NCBI GenBank assembly: GCA_964514055.1
Contig: CAZEPB010000005.1
Span: forward strand, 15,982 to 79,981
Reading direction: 5' to 3'
Length of the DNA stretch: 64,000 bases
Source: SG8-32-3 sp964514055
Lineage (GTDB): Archaea; Thermoproteota; Bathyarchaeia; Bathyarchaeales; Bathycorpusculaceae
The notes below the pieces were generated by a model. It saw only the letters and a list, made by a program, of their open reading frames with translations. It was not told the DNA's origin and ran no database searches. Below are positions 1 through 8,678 of the stretch, one piece after another; within the stretch, counting starts at the first letter, position 1, and every line of letters begins with the position of its first letter. The translations under genes and the position numbers were made by a program.

Positions 1-197
1 ATTGGGGCTCAGCAACATCATATAGTGTTACCTTGGCTTTTCTCGGGTTTTCTTTTTGCTCTTCGAAAAATTTTTTGTGAAATGAGCTAATTATCGAGTT
101 AAGTTTTGGAATATTATGGCTATCGAAATAAAGTATTATGTATTCTTAGAAGCTTTTTTATGTAGTCTGTCGAGGCATCAGGAGACAGGGTTGAAAG

Positions 198-539
198 ATG
201 CAGGCAAATGATGCTCACTTACTCAGTAGCTTTGACGAGCGAAAGGAGAAGGTTAAGGTTGCTTTAGTGAAACTGCAATCCTTGAAAAGCCAGATTTCCG
301 AGTTAAGGATGCAATGTGAAGCTTTGAAGAAGCGGCAGTCAGAAAGACAGAAAGATTTGACATGTAGTGAGTGTGACGAGCCAATAGAGCGCGGTCAAGA
401 AGTCGTGCTCAGGGGTTCTTTTGGAAAATTAGAGAGGTATTATCATAAAGGTTGCTTTAAGAAGATTTGGCTGTCTCAAAAATGGATATTGGATTATTCT
501 CAACCCGGTTTTCTGAGAAAAATAGGGACGGATCATTAA
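198..539 (+). CDS. Small coiled-coil protein with C2HC zinc site
   Basis: A 113-residue protein of unknown function. The first ~50 residues are charged and predicted helical (coiled-coil-like). From about residue 55 a CSEC pair is followed about 27 residues later by HKGC, a C2HC arrangement typical of small treble-clef or LIM-like zinc sites. No membrane segment or signal peptide is visible. The ATG follows a purine-rich stretch with GGAG about 13 nt upstream. T-runs follow the stop codon. I do not recognise a named family; a nucleic-acid or protein-binding role is only a guess from the zinc site. Confidence 0.65.
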   Translation: MQANDAHLLSSFDERKEKVKVALVKLQSLKSQISELRMQCEALKKRQSERQKDLTCSECDEPIERGQEVVLRGSFGKLERYYHKGCFKKIWLSQKWILDYSQPGFLRKIGTDH

Positions 540-547
540 CTTCACTT

Positions 548-570
548 GGCTTTTTTTGCTATTTTTTGTT
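548..570 (+). terminator. T-run terminator after the zinc protein gene
   Basis: Two runs of T (7 and 6) separated by GCTA begin about 12 nt after the stop codon. Oligo-T tracts are the usual intrinsic terminators of archaeal RNA polymerase. No stable hairpin precedes them. Confidence 0.4.
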
Positions 571-604
571 GGATCCAGCTGAAATAAATATTCGTAAATC
601 GTAA

Positions 605-618
605 TATTTAAGTTATAC
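605..618 (+). promoter_or_regulatory. TATA-like box for the first Lrp-domain gene
   Basis: TATTTAAG followed by TTATAC lies about 50 nt upstream of the ATG at 663 and fits an archaeal TATA element. The predicted transcript would have a leader of roughly 25-30 nt that contains the GGAGG ribosome site at 648-652. Confidence 0.4.
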
Positions 619-662
619 GATGCATATCAACACAAGAAGAAAAAACTGGAGGAAAAAGTAGT

Positions 663-977
663 ATGCCCGAATATCTAGTATTGATGAAATTGAACCCAGG
701 AAAAATAGTTGATGCCCTAGGCGACATAAGAAAACTAGACGAAAAACCCGTTTCCGGTGTAGACCTCTGTTACAGCATGAACATTTTCGGAGCTTGGGAC
801 GTAGGAATTTGGATAAACGCTGAAAACAGTTCAGAAGTGATCGATTTTGTGCAGAAAAAAGTAAAGGGTCTAAGCGGAGTCACCGACGTATACACTGTGC
901 CTACGTTTCCGCATGGAAACGGTGCCAAGAACGTAAAAAACTCAGAGGAACAGAAAGCCCCTGTAGTAACAACCTGA
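663..977 (+). CDS. Stand-alone Lrp/AsnC ligand-binding (RAM) domain protein
   Basis: 104 residues with no helix-turn-helix. The body (residues 1-85) has the alternating beta/alpha pattern of the Lrp/AsnC effector domain: a first strand EYLVLMKL, the central GAWDVGIWI strand and the ending GVTDVYTVPTF. Such stand-alone RAM domains form dimers or octamers that bind amino acids and may co-assemble with full Lrp regulators. A GGAGG site lies 10 nt before the ATG. A close paralog sits on the opposite strand at 4756-5028; the two share most residues through the PTFPHGN end. The last ~18 residues are a Lys/Glu-rich tail absent from the paralog. Confidence 0.85.
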   Translation: MPEYLVLMKLNPGKIVDALGDIRKLDEKPVSGVDLCYSMNIFGAWDVGIWINAENSSEVIDFVQKKVKGLSGVTDVYTVPTFPHGNGAKNVKNSEEQKAPVVTT

Positions 978-1208
978 AGAAGCGAAAAACCAAAAAAACG
1001 AAAATAGGGTTCAATCACTTTCGCGAAATTGCAACATTTCCAATTTCCTTCGTTTCTTAGACTTGTCAGAATAGCCTCTACCTAACAGAATAGCTAGAAG
1101 ATGCAAAACAGCGTTAGGCGTACAAAAAATTTTGGAGCAAATGTGGAGCGTTAATTCACAAGAGTTAAGTTAAATCAGAAAAAACAAAACAAATGACAAG
1201 TGAAATCA

Positions 1209-2447
1209 ATGGCAGAAACCGAAATCTTGCCACAGAAAATAGTTGACATGAGGACCATTATTCTTAAATCTAAACTTGATTCTAAAAGGGTAAAGCAGCA
1301 AGGAGAAAAATTAAAAACCAGTTTTTTCACCAGATTCGGCTTCCTGAAACCTAAACCCAAAGACATAGTGCTTGTAGCTTTTAGCAAATACTACGAACCC
1401 TACATCTTGATCGGTGGAAAATACTCCATTGATTATTGCAAGAGACATAGGTACGCTCTCAAAGTTGAAGATAAAACGCAAGCGCTTTTTATTGAAGGCA
1501 AAAAGCTAAAACCCGAACCTCTGCCTTCGAAAGACAATGCCATGGTAATTAACCTTGTCGGCGAAGAGCATTCCCATTACGAAAACGAGACATACGTAAT
1601 CCTTGATAGAATGTTACAGGAAGTCTCTCCCGAAAAATTGTGTTTCGCACCTTTTGAAGGGGAACTGGAAAATCAGCCAGAAATCTATTTCGATTTAAGA
1701 AAGCCAAGAATTTCGTTGGATCAAGAAATAACGTTTCTTCGTTCTAAAATCGCTAAAAGACCTTCAGATGTTGCGGAAATCGTCAGAGAAAAATTCGAAA
1801 TCAACGAGCGCACAACAATTTACACTCCTATCTATGAACTCACATACAAAAACATAAAAAACGGAAAAAAAGTCACTGCACTAATAAACGGAATTACCGG
1901 CAACATGAATATAGGTAAATTTAAATCAAAAACCATCAAAAACCGCGAGAATTCTTTAGAAGCTATCCCAGAAAATCGTTCCGCGGTACAAACTCGATTT
2001 TTTCGAGCTGAACCAGAGCAAACGCAGGTTCGTGGTGAACCCTATGTGCCTAGGTCAACTGACAAAGAGCAAACCGAAAATCTCACAATTGAGAAAAGAG
2101 TAAATAACGTTGCCCCTAGCACCCATCAACCTGAAGAGACTTTTATGTCAAAAGCTGAAAACACAACACATTTGGCAACCGACTTCATGACTCGTTTAGG
2201 TTACAAGCAAGACCAAATTCCTACCAAACTATTTGTGGAAGGCGAAACTGACGTTGTAGAACTGAAACTTCAAAAGGGAACCGCCAGAGTACAAATCGAC
2301 ACCAAAACAAAGGAAGTCAAAGAATACGAAATTCAAGAAGCAGAGGCTCAAGAAGGTTTCTTCACTTCAAAAAGAAAGATTCTACTGTTCTTCTTATCTT
2401 CAATCGCCACAATAGTTGTTGTTCTAAAACTTATCAACGTTTTTTAA
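1209..2447 (+). CDS. Tail-anchored protein of unknown function
   Basis: About 412 residues. I do not recognise the family. Residues ~1-240 look globular and mixed alpha/beta. Residues ~245-320 are polar, low-complexity and probably disordered. A second small folded part (~325-385) is followed by a single hydrophobic helix (ILLFFLSSIATIVVVL) at the very C-terminus, so the bulk should face the cytoplasm with the tail in the membrane. ATG 1209 is chosen; an in-frame GTG at 1200 would add three residues. It is convergent with the coiled-coil gene at 2512 and sits between the two Lrp-domain paralogs. Confidence 0.6.
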   Translation: MAETEILPQKIVDMRTIILKSKLDSKRVKQQGEKLKTSFFTRFGFLKPKPKDIVLVAFSKYYEPYILIGGKYSIDYCKRHRYALKVEDKTQALFIEGKKLKPEPLPSKDNAMVINLVGEEHSHYENETYVILDRMLQEVSPEKLCFAPFEGELENQPEIYFDLRKPRISLDQEITFLRSKIAKRPSDVAEIVREKFEINERTTIYTPIYELTYKNIKNGKKVTALINGITGNMNIGKFKSKTIKNRENSLEAIPENRSAVQTRFFRAEPEQTQVRGEPYVPRSTDKEQTENLTIEKRVNNVAPSTHQPEETFMSKAENTTHLATDFMTRLGYKQDQIPTKLFVEGETDVVELKLQKGTARVQIDTKTKEVKEYEIQEAEAQEGFFTSKRKILLFFLSSIATIVVVLKLINVF

Positions 2448-2511
2448 TGCCAGCTACAATCAACTTGTAAAATTTCTCTGATTAGAAAATGTTTCTGCAG
2501 TTCATTGTAGA

Positions 2512-4542
2512 TCAGGTCTTGGGATACCACTTCTTGATTTCGGCAACGCTTTCCTTTGATTTGTAGTAGTTACCAAGCATGCAATCCAAAGATTTAGGAC
2601 ATTCCAAACATTCGATAGGTATTTCTTCTCCCTTGTCTCGTTCACCAAGATAACCAAAATAGTGCTTGCATCCATATTCGGATTCCCTATCCACTGCCTT
2701 TTCGTTTGAAGCCAACGGTCCAATTTGAACCGTTTCCTTCAACTCTGGCTCTTGACTTTTAACCTGTTTTAGCTTTTCTGCTTCCTTTCGTTCAGCTTCC
2801 AGTCTCTGCGCCTCTTTTCGTTGTGCTTCCAGTCGTTCTGACTCTAACCGTTCCGCTTCTAGGCGCTCTGCCTCCAGACGCTCGGCTTCTAGGCTTTCCG
2901 CTTTTCGCTTCGCCTTCAATTGCTCAGCTTCTAATCGTTCAGCTTTCAGTTCGGACTCTAACTGCTTTGCCTTTTTTTCTGATTCTGACAGTCTTTCTTC
3001 TAGTTGTCTCGCTTTTCGTTCTGCCTCTAAGTGTTCTGCTTCTAGTAGTTCGGTTTTTCGTTGCGATTCCAATCGCTCTGCTTTCAGTTCTGAGTCTAGC
3101 CACTCTGCCTTTCCTCTTGATTCCAATCGTTCCGCTTTTAGTTCTGACGCCATTCGCTTTGCCTTTCGTCTTGATTCTAGCAGTTCTGTTGCTAGTTGTT
3201 CTGCTTTCAGTTCTGATTTCAATCGTTCCGATTCTAATTGTTCTGCTTCTATTCGTTGTGCTTCCAGTCGTTCTGACTCTAACCGTTCCGCTTTAAGTCG
3301 CTCGGCTTTTTGTTCTACCTCTAATCGTTCGATTTTTCGTTGCGATCCATTTCTTTCCGCTTCCATTCGTTGTGCTTCCAACTGTTCTGCCTTTAGCTTT
3401 GTCTCCAGTTGCCCTACCTTTCGTTGTATTTCCTCTCGTTCCGCTTCCAATAGTTTCGCCTTTCTTTCTGCCTCTATCCGTTCTGAAGCTATTTGTTCTG
3501 TTTTTTGTTTTGCTTCCTCGCGTTCTGCTTTTAGTTCCGCCTCCAACCGTTTTGCCTTTTTTTCTGATTCTAACAGTTTTGTTTCTAATCGTTCTGTTTT
3601 TCTTTCCGTTTCCAGTCGTTCTCTCTTTCTTTCTGTTTCCAGTCGTTGTGCTTCCAATCGTTCCGCTTTAAGTTTTGATTCCTGGCTTTCTGCTTCTAGT
3701 CTTTCTGCCTCTAATCGTTCTACTTTTTGTTGTGCTTCTCTTCGTTCCGTTTCCAACAGTTTCGCTTTGCGTCCTGCCTTCAGTCGTTCTGCCTTCAATT
3801 GCTCTACTATTTGTTCTGCCTCTAATTGCTCTGCCTTGAGTTTTGTTTCCAACCGTTCTATTTTCCGTTCTGCATCTAATCGTTCTGCTTTTAGTCCTGA
3901 CTCTAATCGCTTTGTCTTTCTTTCTTCCTCTAGTAGTTTTGCTGCTATTTGTTCCGCTTCCAAGCGTTCCGCTTTTAGTTCTGCCTCTAGCAGTTTTGCC
4001 TTTCTTTCCGCTTCTAGTAACTCTGTTTCTAGGCGTTCCATTTTGCGTTCTGACTCTACCCGTTGTGTTTCAAGCTGTTCAGCTTCAAGTTGTTCTGCTT
4101 CTAGTCGTTCAGCTTCCTTTCGTTTCGCTTTTCTTTGTGCTTCTTTTCTTTCTGCTTTCAGTCGTTTCGCCTTTTGTTCAGCTTCCTTGCGTTCCGCCTC
4201 TAGTTGCTCTATTTTTTGCTCCGCTTCTAGGCGCTCTGCTTTCAGTTCTGACTCCAATCGTTCTACTTTCCGTTCGGTCTTTAGTCGTTCTGCCTCTAAT
4301 CGCTCTGCTTTCAGTTCGGCTTCTTTTAGTTCCGCTTCTTTTCTTTTGAGATCTGCTTCTGTTGGCCTATGCTTTTTCTTTTTCGCATTGCCTAATGCTG
4401 TATCCGTTTTAACAAGTGTTTGGCATTTGGGGCACATGTAGTATCTTATTATTTTAGGTCTAGAAAAAACGCTCTTACAATTAGGATTTGAACAGCGGTA
4501 CAGTTCCACTTGACGCTTCTTTTTTTCGTCTTTCTGTTGCAT
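2512..4542 (-). CDS. Giant repeat coiled-coil protein with zinc ends
   Basis: 676 residues in three parts. Residues ~13-45 contain CSNPNC and CPKC pairs, a zinc ribbon. Residues ~65-600 are an almost unbroken run of Glu/Lys/Arg/Leu/Ala heptads (variants of KAERLEA), expected to form a very long coiled coil or single alpha-helix of several tens of nanometres. The last ~60 residues hold a Cys-rich module with CKHYFGYL and then CLECPKSLDC, which could bind Zn or an Fe-S cluster. A spacer, scaffold or cytoskeleton-like role is inferred. The repeat tract creates several long antisense open frames on the plus strand, judged spurious. Confidence 0.75.
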   Translation of the reverse strand: MQQKDEKKKRQVELYRCSNPNCKSVFSRPKIIRYYMCPKCQTLVKTDTALGNAKKKKHRPTEADLKRKEAELKEAELKAERLEAERLKTERKVERLESELKAERLEAEQKIEQLEAERKEAEQKAKRLKAERKEAQRKAKRKEAERLEAEQLEAEQLETQRVESERKMERLETELLEAERKAKLLEAELKAERLEAEQIAAKLLEEERKTKRLESGLKAERLDAERKIERLETKLKAEQLEAEQIVEQLKAERLKAGRKAKLLETERREAQQKVERLEAERLEAESQESKLKAERLEAQRLETERKRERLETERKTERLETKLLESEKKAKRLEAELKAEREEAKQKTEQIASERIEAERKAKLLEAEREEIQRKVGQLETKLKAEQLEAQRMEAERNGSQRKIERLEVEQKAERLKAERLESERLEAQRIEAEQLESERLKSELKAEQLATELLESRRKAKRMASELKAERLESRGKAEWLDSELKAERLESQRKTELLEAEHLEAERKARQLEERLSESEKKAKQLESELKAERLEAEQLKAKRKAESLEAERLEAERLEAERLESERLEAQRKEAQRLEAERKEAEKLKQVKSQEPELKETVQIGPLASNEKAVDRESEYGCKHYFGYLGERDKGEEIPIECLECPKSLDCMLGNYYKSKESVAEIKKWYPKT

Positions 4543-4712
4543 CGCTTGGCGCCTGTCGATATATGAAGTTGCTCCAAAAAGTATTTAGAACTTGTTTAAG
4601 TAGAGTAAAGATTACTTATCCAGCTTTTATTCGTCTCAAACAGAGATACAAGAGCATTCATTACAGAAACCTTAAAAAAATAAAGATGGACTCCAACTAA
4701 ATGGGCTGAGTT

Positions 4713-4734
4713 AACGCGCGCTTTACGTCGCGTT
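4713..4734. terminator. Hairpin between two minus-strand genes
   Basis: AACGCG at 4713-4718 and CGCGTT at 4729-4734 form a 6-bp stem with a 10-nt loop, 22 nt past the stop of the second Lrp-domain gene on the minus strand. No U-tract follows, so a terminator role is weakly supported. Confidence 0.25.
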
Positions 4735-4755
4735 GCCCTAATGTACTTTTTGCGC

Positions 4756-5028
4756 TCAGGTGCCTTCTGTGTTTCCATGTGGAAACGTAGGAATCGGGTA
4801 TATGTCGGTGACGCCGTTAAGCTCCTTCAGCTTTTTCTGCACAAACTGTAAAGTCTTAGCATTTTCATCAGCGTTTATCCATAGTCCTGCGTCCCATGAA
4901 CCGAAGATGTTTATGGTGTACTGCAAGTCCACGCCTGCAACCGGCTTCTGCTCCATCTTTCTCAGGGCTTCTAAGGTCTCAGCTAATTTAGCGGGGTTCA
5001 CTTTGAGCAATACTAAATATTCTGGCAT
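4756..5028 (-). CDS. Stand-alone Lrp/AsnC ligand-binding (RAM) domain protein, second copy
   Basis: 90 residues, paralogous to the protein at 663-977, with the same MPEYLVL start, NIFGSWDAGLWINA core and TDIYPIPTFPHGN end. It lacks a DNA-binding domain, so it should act as an amino-acid-sensing partner or as a free effector-binding oligomer. A GAGGAAAAA ribosome site precedes the ATG, much like the one before the paralog. The paralogs face inwards around the tail-anchored and coiled-coil genes, suggesting an old inverted duplication. What ligand it binds cannot be told from sequence. Confidence 0.85.
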   Translation of the reverse strand: MPEYLVLLKVNPAKLAETLEALRKMEQKPVAGVDLQYTINIFGSWDAGLWINADENAKTLQFVQKKLKELNGVTDIYPIPTFPHGNTEGT

Positions 5029-5240
5029 GTCTTTTTCCTCTTTTATGTTTTAAAAAGTAATGCTCAGCAACTTAACGTTTATGAATGCAAGATAATGAGC
5101 ATTAACATACAATAGAGCGAAGCCATCTCAACACCAAATCTGAAATAAGACTAATTAGGAGACCCGTGTGCTTCTGTGTCTTCGGACGAGCACAGGCTAT
5201 TCTGCTGGGTTGGATAAACATGTTTAGAAGAAGCTTAAAA

Positions 5241-5663
5241 TTATGTTATGGGTTTCCAACCTGAATCATTGATTGTCTCAAGAAGATATGGGTGTATGCC
5301 TTTTGGAATATTCCTAAAAAAGCGGTACTCTGAATGCTCCTCGTTTAAGGTAACCTTATTGTCAAAACATCTGCAGAGAAAAGCGATAGTAATGTCATGC
5401 CTGTCAGGGAAAACTCTACTATAAACGCCAACAAATTTGATTACCTCAACGGCTAGACCTGTTTCTTCTTTGACTTCACGGTACAGTGTTTCTTTGAATG
5501 TTTCACCCTTCCAAATTCTTCCGCCAGGAAACCACCATTGTCCTCTGGCTGGGCTGTTCTTTCTTTTCAGAAACAACAATGAATTGTCTTTCAAAATCAT
5601 CGCTTCTACAGAAGGAATTGGCATCAACGACGTAATTTGCCTATGAATCGGTGAAGGAATCAT
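5241..5663 (-). CDS. Nudix hydrolase, possibly sugar-nucleotide type
   Basis: 140 residues with a complete Nudix box at residues 48-70 (G-x5-E-x7-REV-x-EE-x-GL), which binds Mg2+ and cleaves nucleoside diphosphates linked to another moiety. The WWFPGGRI stretch before the box and the preceding SPARGQW resemble GDP-mannose mannosyl hydrolases, and the gene stands next to sugar-nucleotide genes, so a sugar-nucleotide substrate is plausible but unproven. ADP-ribose or a damaged nucleotide are alternatives. The ATG at 5663 gives a normal-length Nudix protein. Confidence 0.85.
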   Translation of the reverse strand: MIPSPIHRQITSLMPIPSVEAMILKDNSLLFLKRKNSPARGQWWFPGGRIWKGETFKETLYREVKEETGLAVEVIKFVGVYSRVFPDRHDITIAFLCRCFDNKVTLNEEHSEYRFFRNIPKGIHPYLLETINDSGWKPIT

Positions 5664-5922
5664 TTTTCATGCAACCGTTGTTCAATAGGTGAACTAGACA
5701 TATTTATTTCCTACGAGTAACAAACAAGCCAGCTTGTGAATAGTCGAGAGCTACTTAAAATCTGAATCTGACATCTCTGAGCCAAATAAAATACAAGGAA
5801 AAGTTGAAATGCAGAATCGCAACTTTTGGCACCCATATGTTTCTCTTGCTTCTAAGATAAAATCAAAGAACAACAACACGCAGCTCAAACTCTTGGTGAT
5901 TAGAGTGTTGGAAAGAGTTTTT

Positions 5923-7536
5923 TCACGGATTGGGCCGTTTGTCTTGTTTGTGGTTTGCTCCAAGGATCGTCATTAGCTTCTCGATTATGTCTAAGATAAT
6001 GTTGAACAAAGGGCGGAGTGGACCGAGCGCGCTGAACATTCCGCGCAGATTATTGATGTCTGCTCTGTTAAACGTTTTCGTTAATATCGCGGCTGTAAGG
6101 TAGGTTGATGTGAAGAAGGCTACGCCAATGATTAGCCGTGTGAGGCTATTGAAGAAGTTAAGTTGGGTGATGAGAGCGTAAGTTAGTGCTGCGGCTACGG
6201 CAGAGGACAAGAAGATTTTAGCTGAGGATTTCCAGTGTACGGTTACGTGGTAGCGTTCTCTTATGAAGACCAGCGATACGATGATACCTGGGATGCTTGC
6301 GGTTAGGGTTATGATGATTAGTCCTAAGACACCGTAGTTTGAGATGAGGATGAAGCCGAAAGGGAAACCTACGGCTGCGGTGATTATAGCGATTTTGAGG
6401 TTGAAGGTGGTTTGACCTTGACCATTTATGAGGCTACCGATGCTCAGGCTGCCCAGTACAGGGTATAGATAGGTGATGGCGAGTAACGCCAAGAATAGGG
6501 GTGCTTCAGCATACTTGTTTCCGAATAATGTGGAGATGGCGGGTTGGGCGAGAGCCATAATCATAGCTGCGACGGGGACGACGAGGAGAGAGGCGTATTT
6601 CACTGACGTTTGGAAGACGTTTTTCAGGGTTTCTCGGTCTTTCTGGTGGTCTATTTTAGAGAATGCGGGGAACAGCATGGTGGTCACAGGTACGGCGAAG
6701 AAGGTAATAAGAACGACGAAGTTTTTGGCTATGGCATAGTTGCCTATTAACGCGTCGTCTGCGACGTAGATGTACAAGAGGAAGTTGTAGTATTGCAGTA
6801 GGAAGCCTGCTAGGATAGTTCCGAGAGAGAGAGGCACTCCATACTTAAGCATTTTTTTTATGTTGTTCCCGATTTTTAGTTTGTTTCCGTTCGGGTTGGG
6901 TAGGCGCTTGTAGACTGTAAACATGAGCATTACGCCGATTAGTCCAGAGAAGAGGGTGGCGAGGGTGTAGCCTGTGATGGCACCGTATGTGCCTAGACCC
7001 ATGAGCACGAGTGCAATGATGAGTGCTGTTTTCAGGATGGATTGGCTTACGACCATGATGCTGTTGAGGTGCATTTTTTCGATGCCGGTGAAAGCTGCGG
7101 TTGCAGTGCTCACCAGCGCACTTGTTAGGACAATGAATGAGCCTATTTGGATGAGAGATGTTATGGCGGGGCGGTTGAAGACGGTTGTGGCTAAGAATCC
7201 GGAGAGCAGGAAGCCGAGCAGTGAAAGCGCGATGCCCAACGCTATCTCGAAGATCAGCCCAGACATAAAGATGCTTCTAATGTTGGCGGTTTTGTTTTCG
7301 GCTTTGCTCTGGGCTGTGTAGCGTATGATAGCATAGTTTACGCCCCAATCTCGGAACAAGACTATCAGGGTTGGCGCGGTCAGGGCGATGGAGTATAAGC
7401 CGTAGTTGTCTTCGCCGAGGAGCAAAGCGATGAGTATGGTGCCCACGGCTGAGATAACTGTGGAGGCGATTAACCCCCACATGACGTGGAAGCCGCCCTT
7501 AACTGAAACCTTAGCCATTTCTGCTGCTTTGCTCAT
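5923..7536 (-). CDS. Polysaccharide flippase, MATE/Wzx-like family
   Basis: 537 residues with about 12-14 hydrophobic helices, and a start (VKGGFHVMWGLIASTVISA) typical of the PST/Wzx flippase family, which moves lipid-linked oligosaccharides across the membrane. In archaea such proteins serve N-glycosylation or surface-glycan export. The C-terminal ~40 residues form a cytoplasmic tail. It ends the minus-strand part of the sugar block and is the only flippase-like gene in the window, so it may serve the larger glycosyltransferase island at 23-45 kb as well. The 5664-5922 gap downstream holds only a weak 55-codon plus-strand frame (5809-5976) that I do not call. Confidence 0.88.
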   Translation of the reverse strand: MSKAAEMAKVSVKGGFHVMWGLIASTVISAVGTILIALLLGEDNYGLYSIALTAPTLIVLFRDWGVNYAIIRYTAQSKAENKTANIRSIFMSGLIFEIALGIALSLLGFLLSGFLATTVFNRPAITSLIQIGSFIVLTSALVSTATAAFTGIEKMHLNSIMVVSQSILKTALIIALVLMGLGTYGAITGYTLATLFSGLIGVMLMFTVYKRLPNPNGNKLKIGNNIKKMLKYGVPLSLGTILAGFLLQYYNFLLYIYVADDALIGNYAIAKNFVVLITFFAVPVTTMLFPAFSKIDHQKDRETLKNVFQTSVKYASLLVVPVAAMIMALAQPAISTLFGNKYAEAPLFLALLAITYLYPVLGSLSIGSLINGQGQTTFNLKIAIITAAVGFPFGFILISNYGVLGLIIITLTASIPGIIVSLVFIRERYHVTVHWKSSAKIFLSSAVAAALTYALITQLNFFNSLTRLIIGVAFFTSTYLTAAILTKTFNRADINNLRGMFSALGPLRPLFNIILDIIEKLMTILGANHKQDKRPNP

Positions 7537-7812
7537 TCTGTTTCTTTCCCAGTGTTAAGTGTGAGTTTTTGATTAAACGATGTTAACAAACGTGGTGTTT
7601 ATTGGTTTTGGTTAATGATGAACGCGGTTCGCTTTTTCTTGCTGTTAGGCAACGTCCAGAAAAAAAGATCAGCACGAAAACCAAGTTGTAGGTTCAAGAT
7701 GAGTAGATCTGGAATGATTTTTCATCTCTAAATTGATAATTCGTAGTTGTTCGCCATTAATTACATATACTGTTTGCAAATAATAAACAAGTTAAGCTTT
7801 GAGGTGGTTGTG

Positions 7813-8577
7813 TTGATTAGAAAAGCGATTGTTCTGGCAGCTGGAAAAGGAACCAGATTGTTACCTTTGACTTTGGCTATGCCTAAAGAGATGATTAGAG
7901 TTGGTGTAAAACCAGTAATTGAGCATGCGATTGAAGTGTTAAAGGCAGGTGGAATAAAAGAAATTCTGGTTGTTGTTGGAAGAAATAAGGAAGCGATAAT
8001 GAACTATCTTGGTTCTGGAGAGAGACTCGGTGTTGATATTTATTATAGGGTCCAAGAAGAACCTGAGGGTTCTGGGCGTGCCATGTATCATGGCAAGAAT
8101 TTTGTTGGTGAAGAAGATTTTGTAGTAATGTATGGAGATAATTACATGAAACCATACGAGATTATGAAAGATGTTGTGGAGTTTCATGAAAAGAAGGAAG
8201 CGAATGCAACTATTGTTTTACAGCAGGTTAAAGACCCCCGAAGATTTGGTCTTGTGAAATTTAACACTTTTGGCAAAGTTATAGATATCATTGAGAAACC
8301 AACGTTCAAAGAAGCAAAAAGGTTCAAAAGTTATGATAGCTATTTCGCCATTGCTGGATTACTGGTTGTCAACAGTTCCATTTTCAGCTATGTTGAGAAG
8401 ACAAATCCAGGTAAAAATAATGAGGTTTGGCTTACAGATTCGTTAAATTTGATGAGAAAAAAGGACAATGAAGTCTACGGTTTTGTGTTCCGTGGCACTC
8501 GATACGATATTGGAACGTTTCAATCATTAAAAGAAGCTGACAGAAAAGAACAGATGAAATTAAGGAATAACGCGTGA
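7813..8577 (+). CDS. Sugar-phosphate nucleotidyltransferase
   Basis: 254 residues from the chosen TTG start. The N-terminus has the nucleotide-binding signature LAAGKGTRLLPLT and then MPKEM, as in glucose-1-phosphate uridylyl- and thymidylyltransferases. GDNYM carries the metal-binding Asp. The protein ends after the catalytic domain, with no left-handed beta-helix. TTG 7813 is preferred because GAGGTGG lies 6 nt upstream and translation then begins directly at IRKAIVLAAG; an in-frame TTG at 7747 would add 22 unlikely residues. It probably makes UDP-glucose (or another NDP-sugar) for the dehydrogenase encoded just downstream on the other strand. Confidence 0.85.
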   Translation: MIRKAIVLAAGKGTRLLPLTLAMPKEMIRVGVKPVIEHAIEVLKAGGIKEILVVVGRNKEAIMNYLGSGERLGVDIYYRVQEEPEGSGRAMYHGKNFVGEEDFVVMYGDNYMKPYEIMKDVVEFHEKKEANATIVLQQVKDPRRFGLVKFNTFGKVIDIIEKPTFKEAKRFKSYDSYFAIAGLLVVNSSIFSYVEKTNPGKNNEVWLTDSLNLMRKKDNEVYGFVFRGTRYDIGTFQSLKEADRKEQMKLRNNA

Positions 8578-8678
8578 TATAATTGATTAGGTAAAGCCAC
8601 ATATGTCAAAAAGATTAAAATTTCATTGGTTTTTAGTTATTTCACAGGTTTTCGCCGCGGTTTTTTGTTTGAGCTTGC

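Noticed and set aside
2823..4441. Long plus-strand open frames rich in Val/Leu or Ser/Arg opposite the coiled-coil gene
   Set aside because: They exist because the minus-strand heptad codons rarely give antisense stops; composition mirrors the repeat and no start signals or conserved motifs are visible.
5160..5215. Possible RNA hairpin (CTGTG...CACAG with a TTCG turn)
   Set aside because: The stem is only about 5 bp and no promoter, box motif or conserved RNA family pattern accompanies it.
5751..5976. Short frames on both strands at the flippase 3' end (70 codons minus, 55 codons plus)
   Set aside because: No ribosome site, low-complexity content and partial overlap with the flippase gene.
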